Source of the DNA: an uncultured Flavobacteriales bacterium
GTDB taxonomy: Bacteria; Bacteroidota; Bacteroidia; Flavobacteriales; Schleiferiaceae
NCBI GenBank assembly: GCA_913055685.1
Contig: CAJXKC010000003.1
Coordinates: 62,001-126,000, forward strand
Reading direction: 5' to 3'
Length of the DNA: 64,000 nt
Shown here: positions 57,943-64,000 of the stretch, in pieces
Layout of the letters: each line of letters opens with the position of its first letter
Numbering within the stretch: the stretch's first letter is position 1
The notes under the pieces: model-generated
Seen by the model: the letters and a program-made list of their open reading frames with translations, nothing else
What the model was told of the DNA's origin: nothing
The model's database searches: none
Position numbers and translations under genes: made by a program

Positions 57943-57950
57943 TACTTTTG
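57943..57950 (+). promoter_or_regulatory. -7 box of rpe
   Basis: TACTTTTG, 17 bases before the ATG and only 5 bases after the rpoD terminator T-run. Confidence 0.5.
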
Positions 57951-57967
57951 CCAAAACAATTTTCTCC

Positions 57968-58615
57968 ATGGCCTTAATTGCACCCAGTCTTTTAGCAGCA
58001 GATTTCCTAAATCTAGAACGCGATTGTAAAATGGTAAATGAGAGTGAAGCCGATTGGTTCCACCTCGATGTAATGGACGGACTATTCGTTCCCAACATTT
58101 CCTTTGGTTTACCGGTAATTGAAGCTATTAATCGGGTGGCTAACAAGACCTTGGATGTTCATTTAATGATTGAGAAACCCGAACGTTATGTTAAGGATTT
58201 TAAAGCAGCTGGGGCTGATGTATTAACCGTTCACTACGAGGCGTCTACCCATTTGCATCGCAGCTTACAAGCTATAAAGGCAGAAGGTATGCAAGCGGGG
58301 GTAGCCCTAAACCCCCATACTCCGGTTGAGCTATTGGAAGATGTTTTGGAAGACATCGACCTAGTTTGCATTATGAGCGTAAACCCTGGTTTTGGTGGCC
58401 AAAAGTTTATTGAGAATACCTATCGTAAAGTGGAAAAGCTCAAGAATATGATCGCTAAAAGAGCGGGTCAGACTTTAATTGAAATCGATGGTGGGGTAAA
58501 TAACGACAATGCGCCAAAATTAATTGAAGCGGGTGCGGATGTTCTAGTAGCGGGTAGTTTTGTCTTCCGTTCCGAAGATCCCATTGCTACTATCGCCGAT
58601 TTAAAGAAGCATTAA
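57968..58615 (+). CDS. rpe: ribulose-phosphate 3-epimerase
   Basis: 215 residues from ATG 57968 (MALIAPSLLAADFLNLERD). TIM barrel with HLDVMDGLFVPNISFG (metal-binding His and Asp), DVHLMIEKP, MSVNPGFGGQKFI and IDGGVNNDN. It interconverts ribulose 5-phosphate and xylulose 5-phosphate in the pentose phosphate pathway. Longer upstream codons overlap the promoter and were excluded. It converges on the N-acyltransferase gene with no gap. Confidence 0.97.
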   Translation: MALIAPSLLAADFLNLERDCKMVNESEADWFHLDVMDGLFVPNISFGLPVIEAINRVANKTLDVHLMIEKPERYVKDFKAAGADVLTVHYEASTHLHRSLQAIKAEGMQAGVALNPHTPVELLEDVLEDIDLVCIMSVNPGFGGQKFIENTYRKVEKLKNMIAKRAGQTLIEIDGGVNNDNAPKLIEAGADVLVAGSFVFRSEDPIATIADLKKH

Positions 58616-59578
58616 CTAGGACTCGGGCTTGTACAAAGGTCCTTTGTATTCAGCATTATCCTCATAGGTGTGGATATAGCGCTCCTTGCGGGCTGGATCT
58701 ACATCCTCAAACTTCAATAAGATTCCGGTTTCCTCAACCGTACCAAAAGATTTATTCTCCGCTGTTCCAAAACTGCGCATAGTGGCGGTAAGGGACATAT
58801 AACTATTGATGAGCGGTGGAATGGCCTCACCGTGTTTGCGTACCTCTTGCCCCAAGACCTTGCGCGCTTCCTTATAGGCTAAGCCTTCGAATAAGGCAAA
58901 GTGGGGCTCCAATTCGGCATCCGAAACCAAGGGAACCCTTGGGCGTACCAATTCATCTGGATCAGGGAAAAAGTACTTCATAAAGGCCAAAATCATATTG
59001 CGCGCCTCACGATCGTAATGAGGGTACATGGTAACCTTACCAAACATGTATTTTAGGTGAGGATTATCCATCATAATCGAGGCTAAGCCATCCCATAAAT
59101 TATCGAGGGCAAAGAGACCTTTACGCTGCGATCCTCTTTGGTATTGAGGCTGCACAAAAGAACGACCTAATTCAATGGTTATCGGCAAGAAATCTTCCAC
59201 AAACTTATCCGATAAATCGAAAAGCTTAGAGGTGGCCGACATCAGCTTACCATTTTCATCACGCTCACCATCAGCACATTTTAAAAGACGGTAGCCCGCT
59301 AAAATTTCTTTATCCTCGGCATCCCAGACAATTAATTGCTGGTAAGGATTATCGGATAAATCGTATTGGTCTAAATCGACCGACTTCCCAGTTCCCCCGC
59401 CGGCAGTGCGAAATGCTACTTCGCGCAAGCGACCCACCTCTTTAACGATATTAGGCGCGGTGCGATGATCGCAAACATAAAGTTGGTTGCCCCCTTTAGA
59501 GGTATGGCGCAGAAAATGCTCCTCGGTAAGTTCTGCTATGATGGCGTCCCGGTCGACCGGCTTTATGATGTCTTCCAT
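58616..59578 (-). CDS. glsB: GNAT-type lipid N-acyltransferase (GlsB/OlsB-like)
   Basis: 320 residues from ATG 59578. The centre (EVGRLREVAFRTAGGGTGKSVDLDQYD, ILAGYRLLKCADGERDENG, ELGRSFVQPQYQRGSQRKGLFALDNLWDGLA) is the acyl-ACP-type fold shared by OlsB and hemolysin-like acetyltransferases. In Bacteroides, GlsB joins a 3-hydroxyacyl chain to glycine as the first step of glycine lipid synthesis. The gene starts on the last base of an O-acyltransferase stop codon (TAATG), which supports a GlsA/GlsB pair. Ornithine instead of glycine is possible. Confidence 0.75.
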   Translation of the reverse strand: MEDIIKPVDRDAIIAELTEEHFLRHTSKGGNQLYVCDHRTAPNIVKEVGRLREVAFRTAGGGTGKSVDLDQYDLSDNPYQQLIVWDAEDKEILAGYRLLKCADGERDENGKLMSATSKLFDLSDKFVEDFLPITIELGRSFVQPQYQRGSQRKGLFALDNLWDGLASIMMDNPHLKYMFGKVTMYPHYDREARNMILAFMKYFFPDPDELVRPRVPLVSDAELEPHFALFEGLAYKEARKVLGQEVRKHGEAIPPLINSYMSLTATMRSFGTAENKSFGTVEETGILLKFEDVDPARKERYIHTYEDNAEYKGPLYKPES

Positions 59579-60417
59579 TACTTTTTCATCTTTTGAGGCA
59601 AGGCATAGGTCAAGGATCTCATGTATTCCGCCCACTCTACCAGTGACTTCGACTTATCAAAAGTCTGCCAAGGCACTGGCTCCCCAAAACGAATGGTGAT
59701 GGTCTTTCCCCTCTGCTTAAACATCTCATCTGCTAGATAGAACATCTCCAAATTCGCTTTCACGCCTAATTTACTACGCCATTTGGAAAGATTATAGAAC
59801 CAATTCGAATTTCTTCCTTCAATATGTACCGGAATGATGTCTTTTTGGTATTTCTTGGCGCGGGCAATAAAGCTCTTTTGCCATTCCAAATCACCAATTC
59901 CTTTATCTAACTTCCTAGAAACCATTCCCGAAGGAAAAACAAGAATCGCTAATTCCTTGGCATAGGTTTCTTCAATTATCTGCAAAGCTTTGCGCGGATT
60001 CGCTCCTACTTTATTTACCGGAATAAATAAAGGCTCCAGGTTTTTGATATTCATTAATATGTCATTCACCAAAAACTGGATATCGGAACGCACCTCCCCC
60101 ACTGCCTTCATAAAAGCAATGCCATCGAGGCCTCCTAATGGGTGGTTCGCGGCAAGAATAATCCCTTTCTCTTTAGGTACATTTTCCAAACCGATGGTCT
60201 CAACGCGAGTATCCAAAAAGTCCAAGCCCGCCCGAACAAAATCCAAACCTATTCGGTCGCCATAGAGATTCATGCATTCATTAATCTCTTTTTGATGGAT
60301 GATGCGCTTGATATAAGCCATCACAAAACCTGGCAACCATTTAGCTAGGCTGGGGTTTTTCTCCGCCACTACCTGCTCAATATCAATGTATTTCTCGCTT
60401 GCTAAGTTCGGACTCAA
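59578..60417 (-). CDS. glsA: PlsC-like lipid O-acyltransferase (GlsA/OlsA-like)
   Basis: 279 residues. PlsC fold with AANHPLGGLDGIAF (the acyltransferase box, with His and Asp separated by five residues rather than four), LFIPVNKVGANPRKAL, LVFPSGMVSRK and IPVHIEGRNSNWFY. It probably adds the second, ester-linked acyl chain to the N-acyl amino acid made by the downstream enzyme. The start codon is TTG at 60417; no in-frame ATG lies upstream before a stop, and the TACCTTTG box sits 27 bases ahead. Confidence 0.72.
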   Translation of the reverse strand: MSPNLASEKYIDIEQVVAEKNPSLAKWLPGFVMAYIKRIIHQKEINECMNLYGDRIGLDFVRAGLDFLDTRVETIGLENVPKEKGIILAANHPLGGLDGIAFMKAVGEVRSDIQFLVNDILMNIKNLEPLFIPVNKVGANPRKALQIIEETYAKELAILVFPSGMVSRKLDKGIGDLEWQKSFIARAKKYQKDIIPVHIEGRNSNWFYNLSKWRSKLGVKANLEMFYLADEMFKQRGKTITIRFGEPVPWQTFDKSKSLVEWAEYMRSLTYALPQKMKK

Positions 60418-60443
60418 GGTTATCGCTTGCTTTTAATTGCGCT

Positions 60444-60451
60444 CAAAGGTA
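60444..60451 (-). promoter_or_regulatory. -7 box of glsA-glsB operon
   Basis: TACCTTTG on the minus strand, 27 bases before the TTG start; no clear -33. Confidence 0.48.
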
Positions 60452-60470
60452 GCTAAATGTTGAGGATTTT

Positions 60471-61676
60471 CTAGGCTACATAGTCGGCTAGATAGGCATA
60501 GTAGGGACTTAAATTACCGTCCAAATCGGTTTCACTAGCCCGAGCTAAAATTTCCTGACCATCGCCATTAAAGAAATGAGGAATCACATTCTTTAGTAAT
60601 TCATTGCCGAAGTCTTCCGAAGCATCTCTTGGTAATTCACCCGGAAGATTGTCTACTGCGCTTACCGCGATACTCTTAGCGCTGCCAAAGGCTACTTCGC
60701 CTTCGCTGATGGGATCATAGCTGTAAAAAGGGTCCGCAATGGTTGAAGGCCGGATAGTACTAGCTACTGGTCCATCAATATCACAAGAGATATCGGCCAC
60801 CAATTTTATATTGAAACGGGGGTCTCTCGCCTCTTCTCGACTAAAAATTAAGGGTGAGCCTTCGCCCCAAAAGTGACAAGCGATGTACATATCCGCACAT
60901 TCGGCATAGGGTAAGAAATTGGACTCGTAACCTTCACTATTCTGATAGAACTCCTTACGCGTAAAAGGCTTTCCGTCTTTACGTTTAAAGTAATCTTGGA
61001 CATTAATTTGCGTAAACACCGCCTCGCGATTAAAATCATTGCGCAAAAACTCATCCGGGTACACCTGGGTAATCTTAAGTGCCGATAATATTTCCATGGC
61101 TCCGCCGGCCACCTTGCCGGCCCCACTTAAGGCAATTCTAAAGTTTTCCGGTAACTGCACTTTTACCAGCTCCTGCTCTAATTCGCGGCGATCTTTACAT
61201 TGATGCGCGGGTTTTAGTTGGAAATCACCAGTTAGTTCCCCATAAGCTCTAAAACCGTTATAGGCGCCCACAATACCTGCGTAACGGCCAAAACCCAACA
61301 AGCGTTTTCCACCTGGATCTTTTAGCATCTCATAGTCTATCAAGCGAATTTTCTTATTGAGAATAGCCCGTAATAAATCTCGATTATAAGGCTGCTTCTT
61401 ACAGGTATGGGAAAAGAATAAATAGGTCTTATTGGGAATAAGGTCTTCTATTCTAACTTCCTTCACCCCCAATAGCACATCGCAATCACTTAAATCTTCT
61501 TGCAGTTTTAAGCCTTGTTCTTGATACTCCGCATCACTAAAACAGCGAATGGGACTGGGTTCAATGGCGATTTCGAGATTGGGATATTTTTCGATTAGTG
61601 CCTGGCATTGTGCCGGACTAAGAGGCACGCGTTTATCGGGTGGATTCTTTCCTTCGCGGATTATTCCAAATTTCAT
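60471..61676 (-). CDS. saccharopine/alanine dehydrogenase-like NAD(P)-dependent oxidoreductase
   Basis: 401 residues from ATG 61676. It opens with MKFGIIREGKNPPDKRVPLSP, the AlaDH/PNT N-terminal domain. A Rossmann segment follows (IALSGAGKVAGGAMEIL), then VADISCDIDGPVASTIRPSTIADPFY near the C-terminus. This is the pattern of lysine-forming saccharopine dehydrogenase relatives found in Bacteroidota. Its actual substrate is uncertain, since no other lysine-degradation gene is adjacent. It is divergent from ssrA, 5 bases from its promoter. Confidence 0.8.
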   Translation of the reverse strand: MKFGIIREGKNPPDKRVPLSPAQCQALIEKYPNLEIAIEPSPIRCFSDAEYQEQGLKLQEDLSDCDVLLGVKEVRIEDLIPNKTYLFFSHTCKKQPYNRDLLRAILNKKIRLIDYEMLKDPGGKRLLGFGRYAGIVGAYNGFRAYGELTGDFQLKPAHQCKDRRELEQELVKVQLPENFRIALSGAGKVAGGAMEILSALKITQVYPDEFLRNDFNREAVFTQINVQDYFKRKDGKPFTRKEFYQNSEGYESNFLPYAECADMYIACHFWGEGSPLIFSREEARDPRFNIKLVADISCDIDGPVASTIRPSTIADPFYSYDPISEGEVAFGSAKSIAVSAVDNLPGELPRDASEDFGNELLKNVIPHFFNGDGQEILARASETDLDGNLSPYYAYLADYVA

Positions 61677-61681
61677 GCAGC

Positions 61682-61713
61682 TTTGTTTATCGCGTAAAGA
61701 TAAGGTAGCTTTG
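61682..61713 (+). promoter_or_regulatory. ssrA promoter
   Basis: TTTG (61682-61685), 20 bases, TAGCTTTG (61706-61713). It lies 27 bases before the mature tmRNA 5' end, leaving a short leader for RNase P to remove. Confidence 0.78.
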
Positions 61714-61740
61714 CGGCTTCCTACAAGTTCTTTATTTAAT

Positions 61741-62140
61741 GGGGCTGATCGGTTTCGACAGCAAGATGAAAGGGGATGTAAGCATGCCGGGCTATGGAGA
61801 TGTCGCCCGTAAATAAGATGCTTCAAACTATAGTTGGCGAAAACAATTTCGCACTTGCCGCCTAAGCACGCAGTATGCGGCTTTGAGCTAATCCACGCGT
61901 AAGACGCGGGAGCAAGTCATTCCTCCGAACCTAAGTCTAGATGGTTTGGATCCAGGAGTGTCATTAAATCTGGACTAACGGGCAAAGGATTGCGTAGTGC
62001 CCGCGACACTGTAATCCGCAAATAAGCTAGTACTCGGGTGTTTGTTCCCAGGTCCTAGTCGAAAATCGAATAACAAAATAAGCATGTAGAAAGCCTTCCG
62101 TTTCCTTGTTTGCACCGGGGTTCGACTCCCCGCAGCTCCA
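61741..62140 (+). ncRNA. ssrA: transfer-messenger RNA
   Basis: About 400 nt. The 5' GGGGCTG pairs with the 3' CAGCTCC to form the alanine-type acceptor, with the tRNA-like T-arm CGGGGTTCGACTCCCCG before it and discriminator A at 62140. The next bases are CC then T, so only part of CCA is encoded. Between them lie the tag reading frame and the pseudoknot region. It rescues stalled ribosomes with SmpB. Confidence 0.96.
61836..61865 (+). other. tmRNA tag-peptide reading frame
   Basis: Resume codon GGC followed by codons for GENNFALAA and a TAA stop. With the alanine carried by the tmRNA the tag is A-GENNFALAA, ending in the ClpXP-type LAA. Confidence 0.93.
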
Positions 62141-62145
62141 CCTTC

Positions 62146-62194
62146 GCTTGCCGAAGCTCTCGAACACCGTGAGAGAGCGAAGGCAAGCTTTTTT
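62146..62194 (+). terminator. ssrA terminator
   Basis: GCTTGCC, then GAA, then GCTCTC pair with GAGAGC, GAA and GGCAAGC. The two helices of 7 and 6 pairs are joined by a symmetrical GAA/GAA internal loop and followed by six T. Confidence 0.85.
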
Positions 62195-62238
62195 ATTTTG
62201 GACATACCGATATTCATCATTCAAACCTTTCGGCAAGA

Positions 62239-62266
62239 TTCGGTGGAGACACTCCACTTCTTCCAT
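62239..62266 (+). repeat. 28-base direct repeat, copy 1
   Basis: Identical to 62413-62440. Its core GTGGAG-ACA-CTCCAC is a perfect 6-pair hairpin; the tail reads TTCTTCCAT. Confidence 0.92.
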
Positions 62267-62412
62267 ATCAAGCATTGTTCGGCGAAGCTCTCGATCCTTG
62301 AGAGAGAGCGGAGGCAAGTTTTTTATTTTTAGACCCCTTACATACCCTAACCTCAACTCGGCAAGCCTTGATTACCGAAGCTCTCTAACGTAGTGTAAGA
62401 GTGCAGAAAACC

Positions 62413-62440
62413 TTCGGTGGAGACACTCCACTTCTTCCAT
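62413..62440 (+). repeat. 28-base direct repeat, copy 2
   Basis: Exact copy of 62239-62266, start to start 174 bases apart. Flanks differ beyond the 28 bases. Confidence 0.92.
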
Positions 62441-62694
62441 TCCAAAATATCAATCGTATAAGCCAGCGAACAAAGTGTGTGAAAGTAGGCAGGCCCTTTT
62501 TTTGCATCTACGACCATTACATATCAAAGGTTATTGCCGCAAGCCATGCTTGCTGAAGCTCCCAAACGAAGAGAGGGATCAAAGGCGAGAATTACTCGTA
62601 AAAGCTCTAGGACATAGTGAGCCCCGAGAACATTTTAATTATTTGAAAAGTCGTTAAAATGCTTTCCTAGGCAAATTTCTCCTTACCATCCCAC

Positions 62695-62937
62695 ATGGAG
62701 AAACATTTTGTTTATATCGCTAGGTGCAGTGACGACTCTGTCTACGTTGGATGTACCAAAGATCTTCAACGACGCATCAAGGATCATAATTCTGGAAAGG
62801 TTAAATCGACCTCCTACCGCAGACCCATTACTATTTTGAGCTACCTAGTATTTACTGAAAAGTATAAAGCGTTCTATTTTGAGAAGTACCTAAAGACAGG
62901 TTCAGGAAGGGCCTTTCTTAATAAAATGCTGGTTTAA
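62695..62937 (+). CDS. GIY-YIG nuclease-family protein (UPF0213-like)
   Basis: 80 residues: VYI (6-8) and YVG (17-19) give the GIY-YIG core. The catalytic Arg region (LQRRIKDHN) and the metal-binding Glu63 in AFYFEKYLKTG complete the domain. Single-domain members of this family are scattered after tRNA and tmRNA genes in Bacteroidota. Their substrate is unknown; a mobile or repair origin is possible. It lies 554 bases after ssrA, beyond the repeats. Confidence 0.87.
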   Translation: MEKHFVYIARCSDDSVYVGCTKDLQRRIKDHNSGKVKSTSYRRPITILSYLVFTEKYKAFYFEKYLKTGSGRAFLNKMLV

Positions 62938-63055
62938 GAATTGGGCCCGCTTTATCAAAAACCCTCCATCGTCTGGGAAGTTTCCCTTCATTGCCAAAAC
63001 CATCATTCAAAAGTTTCACTACCTTTCATCCACCTATTAAGCATTCTCTTCGCTC

Positions 63056-63712
63056 ATGAAAACCTTCACCTTTTTACCCAACTACTTTGGAGCATTGCTT
63101 TTTCTCATCTTTTTTAGCGCCTGTAATAAAGCTGGTCCCGAGACTATTACCACAACTGTAAGTGGTAAACTAACTGCGGCTAATTCTAATAGGGTGTTGC
63201 CGAATGCAAAAATCGACTTAGTTAAAGTAGTTGGTGTGGGGCATACCCTTCAAGACAGAATTCTGGACTCCATCCGCAGCGATGCTTTCGGTAACTACTC
63301 CTTTACCTTTGATGAAAGTTCCTATGAGGCTTACAATAGATTTCAGATAGTATGTTACTATCCCGACTATTACTCCGCCCGCGATTTAACGGGTCCATAC
63401 CCTAGAGACCGACACTTTGAACTGGGAGGCAATCAGGTCTACAACCCTGAATTACACCCCTATGCTTGGGTTAAGATTCAATGTGATCTGGATAAGAAAT
63501 ATACCCGCGTAGAAATCAATTCCACCTTTGGAGAGAATGACGCAGTAGTAATAACAAACCCTGATGGGAAATCAGTTATCCTTAAAACAAAGGGTAATGC
63601 ATGGAATAAAATCAATCATTTTATCTTCCTAGACAATGGAAACTATTATCCCGTGTCTGATTCAGTTTACTGTGGAAATAATGACACGACAACTTTTATA
63701 ATTAAACGTTAA
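63056..63712 (+). CDS. lipoprotein with carboxypeptidase-regulatory-like domain
   Basis: 218 residues. Lipobox FFSAC (Cys23), then a CarboxypepD_reg-like beta-sandwich (TTVSGKLTAANSNRVLPNAKIDLVKV, IRSDAFGNYSFTFDESSYE), then an unassigned tail. Probably an outer-membrane lipoprotein. No function can be named. Confidence 0.78.
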   Translation: MKTFTFLPNYFGALLFLIFFSACNKAGPETITTTVSGKLTAANSNRVLPNAKIDLVKVVGVGHTLQDRILDSIRSDAFGNYSFTFDESSYEAYNRFQIVCYYPDYYSARDLTGPYPRDRHFELGGNQVYNPELHPYAWVKIQCDLDKKYTRVEINSTFGENDAVVITNPDGKSVILKTKGNAWNKINHFIFLDNGNYYPVSDSVYCGNNDTTTFIIKR

Positions 63713-63772
63713 GAATTACTGGCGATTCTTTATTTTCAAGCTTCTTCTTTTTAATATTCTAAACCACCCAAC

Positions 63773-64000
63773 ATGCTCTGCATCAAACACCGCAGTACCG
63801 ACCCTTTTTTCAATATCGCCACCGACGAATACATTTTTAAGCATCTAAAAGAAGATTGTTTCATGCTTTGGCAAAACGACAATGCCATTATCGTGGGGAA
63901 GCACCAAAATGCCTTGGCCGAAATAAACTTAGACTACGTTAAAGCGCATGATATTAAAGTGGTGCGTCGCTTAAGTGGTGGCGGAGCGGTTTACCACGAC
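63773..64000 (+). CDS. lplA: lipoate-protein ligase A (5' part)
   Basis: The first 76 codons from ATG 63773 reach the window end. MLCIKHRSTDPFFNIATDEYIF, FMLWQNDNAIIVGKHQNA and VVRRLSGGGAVYHD are the LplA signature (RRxSGGGAVYHD binds the lipoyl-AMP). It attaches scavenged lipoate to E2 subunits. The rest, including any accessory domain, lies outside. Confidence 0.95.
   Translation, partial: MLCIKHRSTDPFFNIATDEYIFKHLKEDCFMLWQNDNAIIVGKHQNALAEINLDYVKAHDIKVVRRLSGGGAVYHD

Larger units (their letters stand above)
62195..62694. other. 500-base non-coding stretch of decayed terminator-like repeats
   Basis: No credible gene. At least two or three decayed copies of the ssrA terminator module are seen: around 62281-62331 (GCTCTC...GAGAGC, then GGCAAG and TTTTTTATTTTT), 62373-62410, and 62465-62530 (GGCAGGCC and a T-run, then CATTACATATC). 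The 28-base direct repeat listed separately also lies here. Short open frames across the region are artefacts. Confidence 0.7.

Noticed and set aside
61677-61826. N-terminal extension of the saccharopine-type dehydrogenase
   Set aside because: It would run antisense into ssrA and its promoter; the family start fits MKFGIIREG at 61676.
61975-62393. Open frames on both strands over the ssrA 3' end and its repeats
   Set aside because: They translate tmRNA and terminator repeats; no homology or signal.
62475-62657. 60-codon frame MCESRQ... between the repeats and the GIY-YIG gene
   Set aside because: Reads through decayed repeats with no start context or conserved pattern.
1-64000. CRISPR array, insertion sequence, prophage or restriction system
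   Set aside because: No regularly spaced repeats, transposase, inverted-repeat ends or defence genes were seen in the window; the only exact long repeat noticed is the 28-base pair at 62239 and 62413.

Overview
This window comes from a Bacteroidota chromosome, most likely a marine or freshwater member of the Flavobacteriales. The evidence for that is: PorT (type IX secretion) directly after ubiE; a two-subunit methylmalonyl-CoA mutase; DUF3467 coupled to rpoC; a lipidated TamA homologue (TamL type); a tmRNA tag ending NNFALAA; promoters of the Bacteroidota form (TTG, about 19-20 bases, TAnnTTTG); and little sign of Shine-Dalgarno sequences. Genus cannot be settled from sequence reading alone. 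Coding density is high and almost every gene belongs to a recognisable family.

Layout. 1-5025 (minus strand): the 5' part of a CapD/FlaA1-type nucleotide-sugar dehydratase, a SpoIID-domain protein, lpxB, a small membrane protein and surE. 5112-7628 (plus): a membrane zinc peptidase and a BlaI repressor/M56-TonB peptidase pair with a striking operator array in front of it. 7702-22774 (minus): the information-processing superoperon. Read in transcription order it is rpsU, xerC, hpf, then tRNA-Thr, Tyr, Gly, Thr, tuf, tRNA-Trp, secE, nusG, rplKAJL, rpoBC and a DUF3467 gene. The thrU-tyrU-glyT-thrT-tufB order known from Escherichia coli is kept exactly. 22830-25081 (minus): acyl-CoA dehydrogenase and a membrane-anchored four-HhH protein.

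25220-37275 (plus): a sodium:alanine-type symporter with an extra secreted N-terminal domain, an MsbA-like ABC exporter, ftsB/divIC, a large sortilin-fold protein, and a methylmalonyl-CoA mutase operon (mutA, mutB, ybaB, meaB) in which a YbaB-type nucleoid protein is embedded. 37461-43770: two related outer-membrane barrel proteins, a membrane protein, an aminotransferase/DUF4254/glycosyltransferase-9 operon and two secreted proteins of unknown function. 43843-53463: ubiE, porT, a FAD oxidoreductase, corA, a cytochrome c lipoprotein, an EamA transporter, a TrmH-type RNA methyltransferase, tamL and fructose-bisphosphate aldolase. 53557-58615: accD, rpsO, pnp, the primary sigma factor and rpe. 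58616-61676 (minus): a coupled N-acyltransferase/O-acyltransferase pair (probable glycine-lipid or ornithine-lipid synthesis) and a saccharopine/alanine-dehydrogenase-like enzyme. 61741-62140: tmRNA, followed by about 500 bases of degenerate terminator-like repeats, a GIY-YIG protein, a lipoprotein, and the start of a lipoate-protein ligase that runs off the right edge.

I did not find a convincing new defence, mobile or biosynthetic system. The most interesting signals are regulatory: four alternating half-sites over the blaI promoter, a promoter nested in the terminator ahead of the tRNA-tuf-rpo operon, a long hairpin between rplL and rpoB, and the repeat mosaic after ssrA. Among proteins, the symporter fusion, the embedded ybaB and the two unknown secreted pairs are worth a second look.
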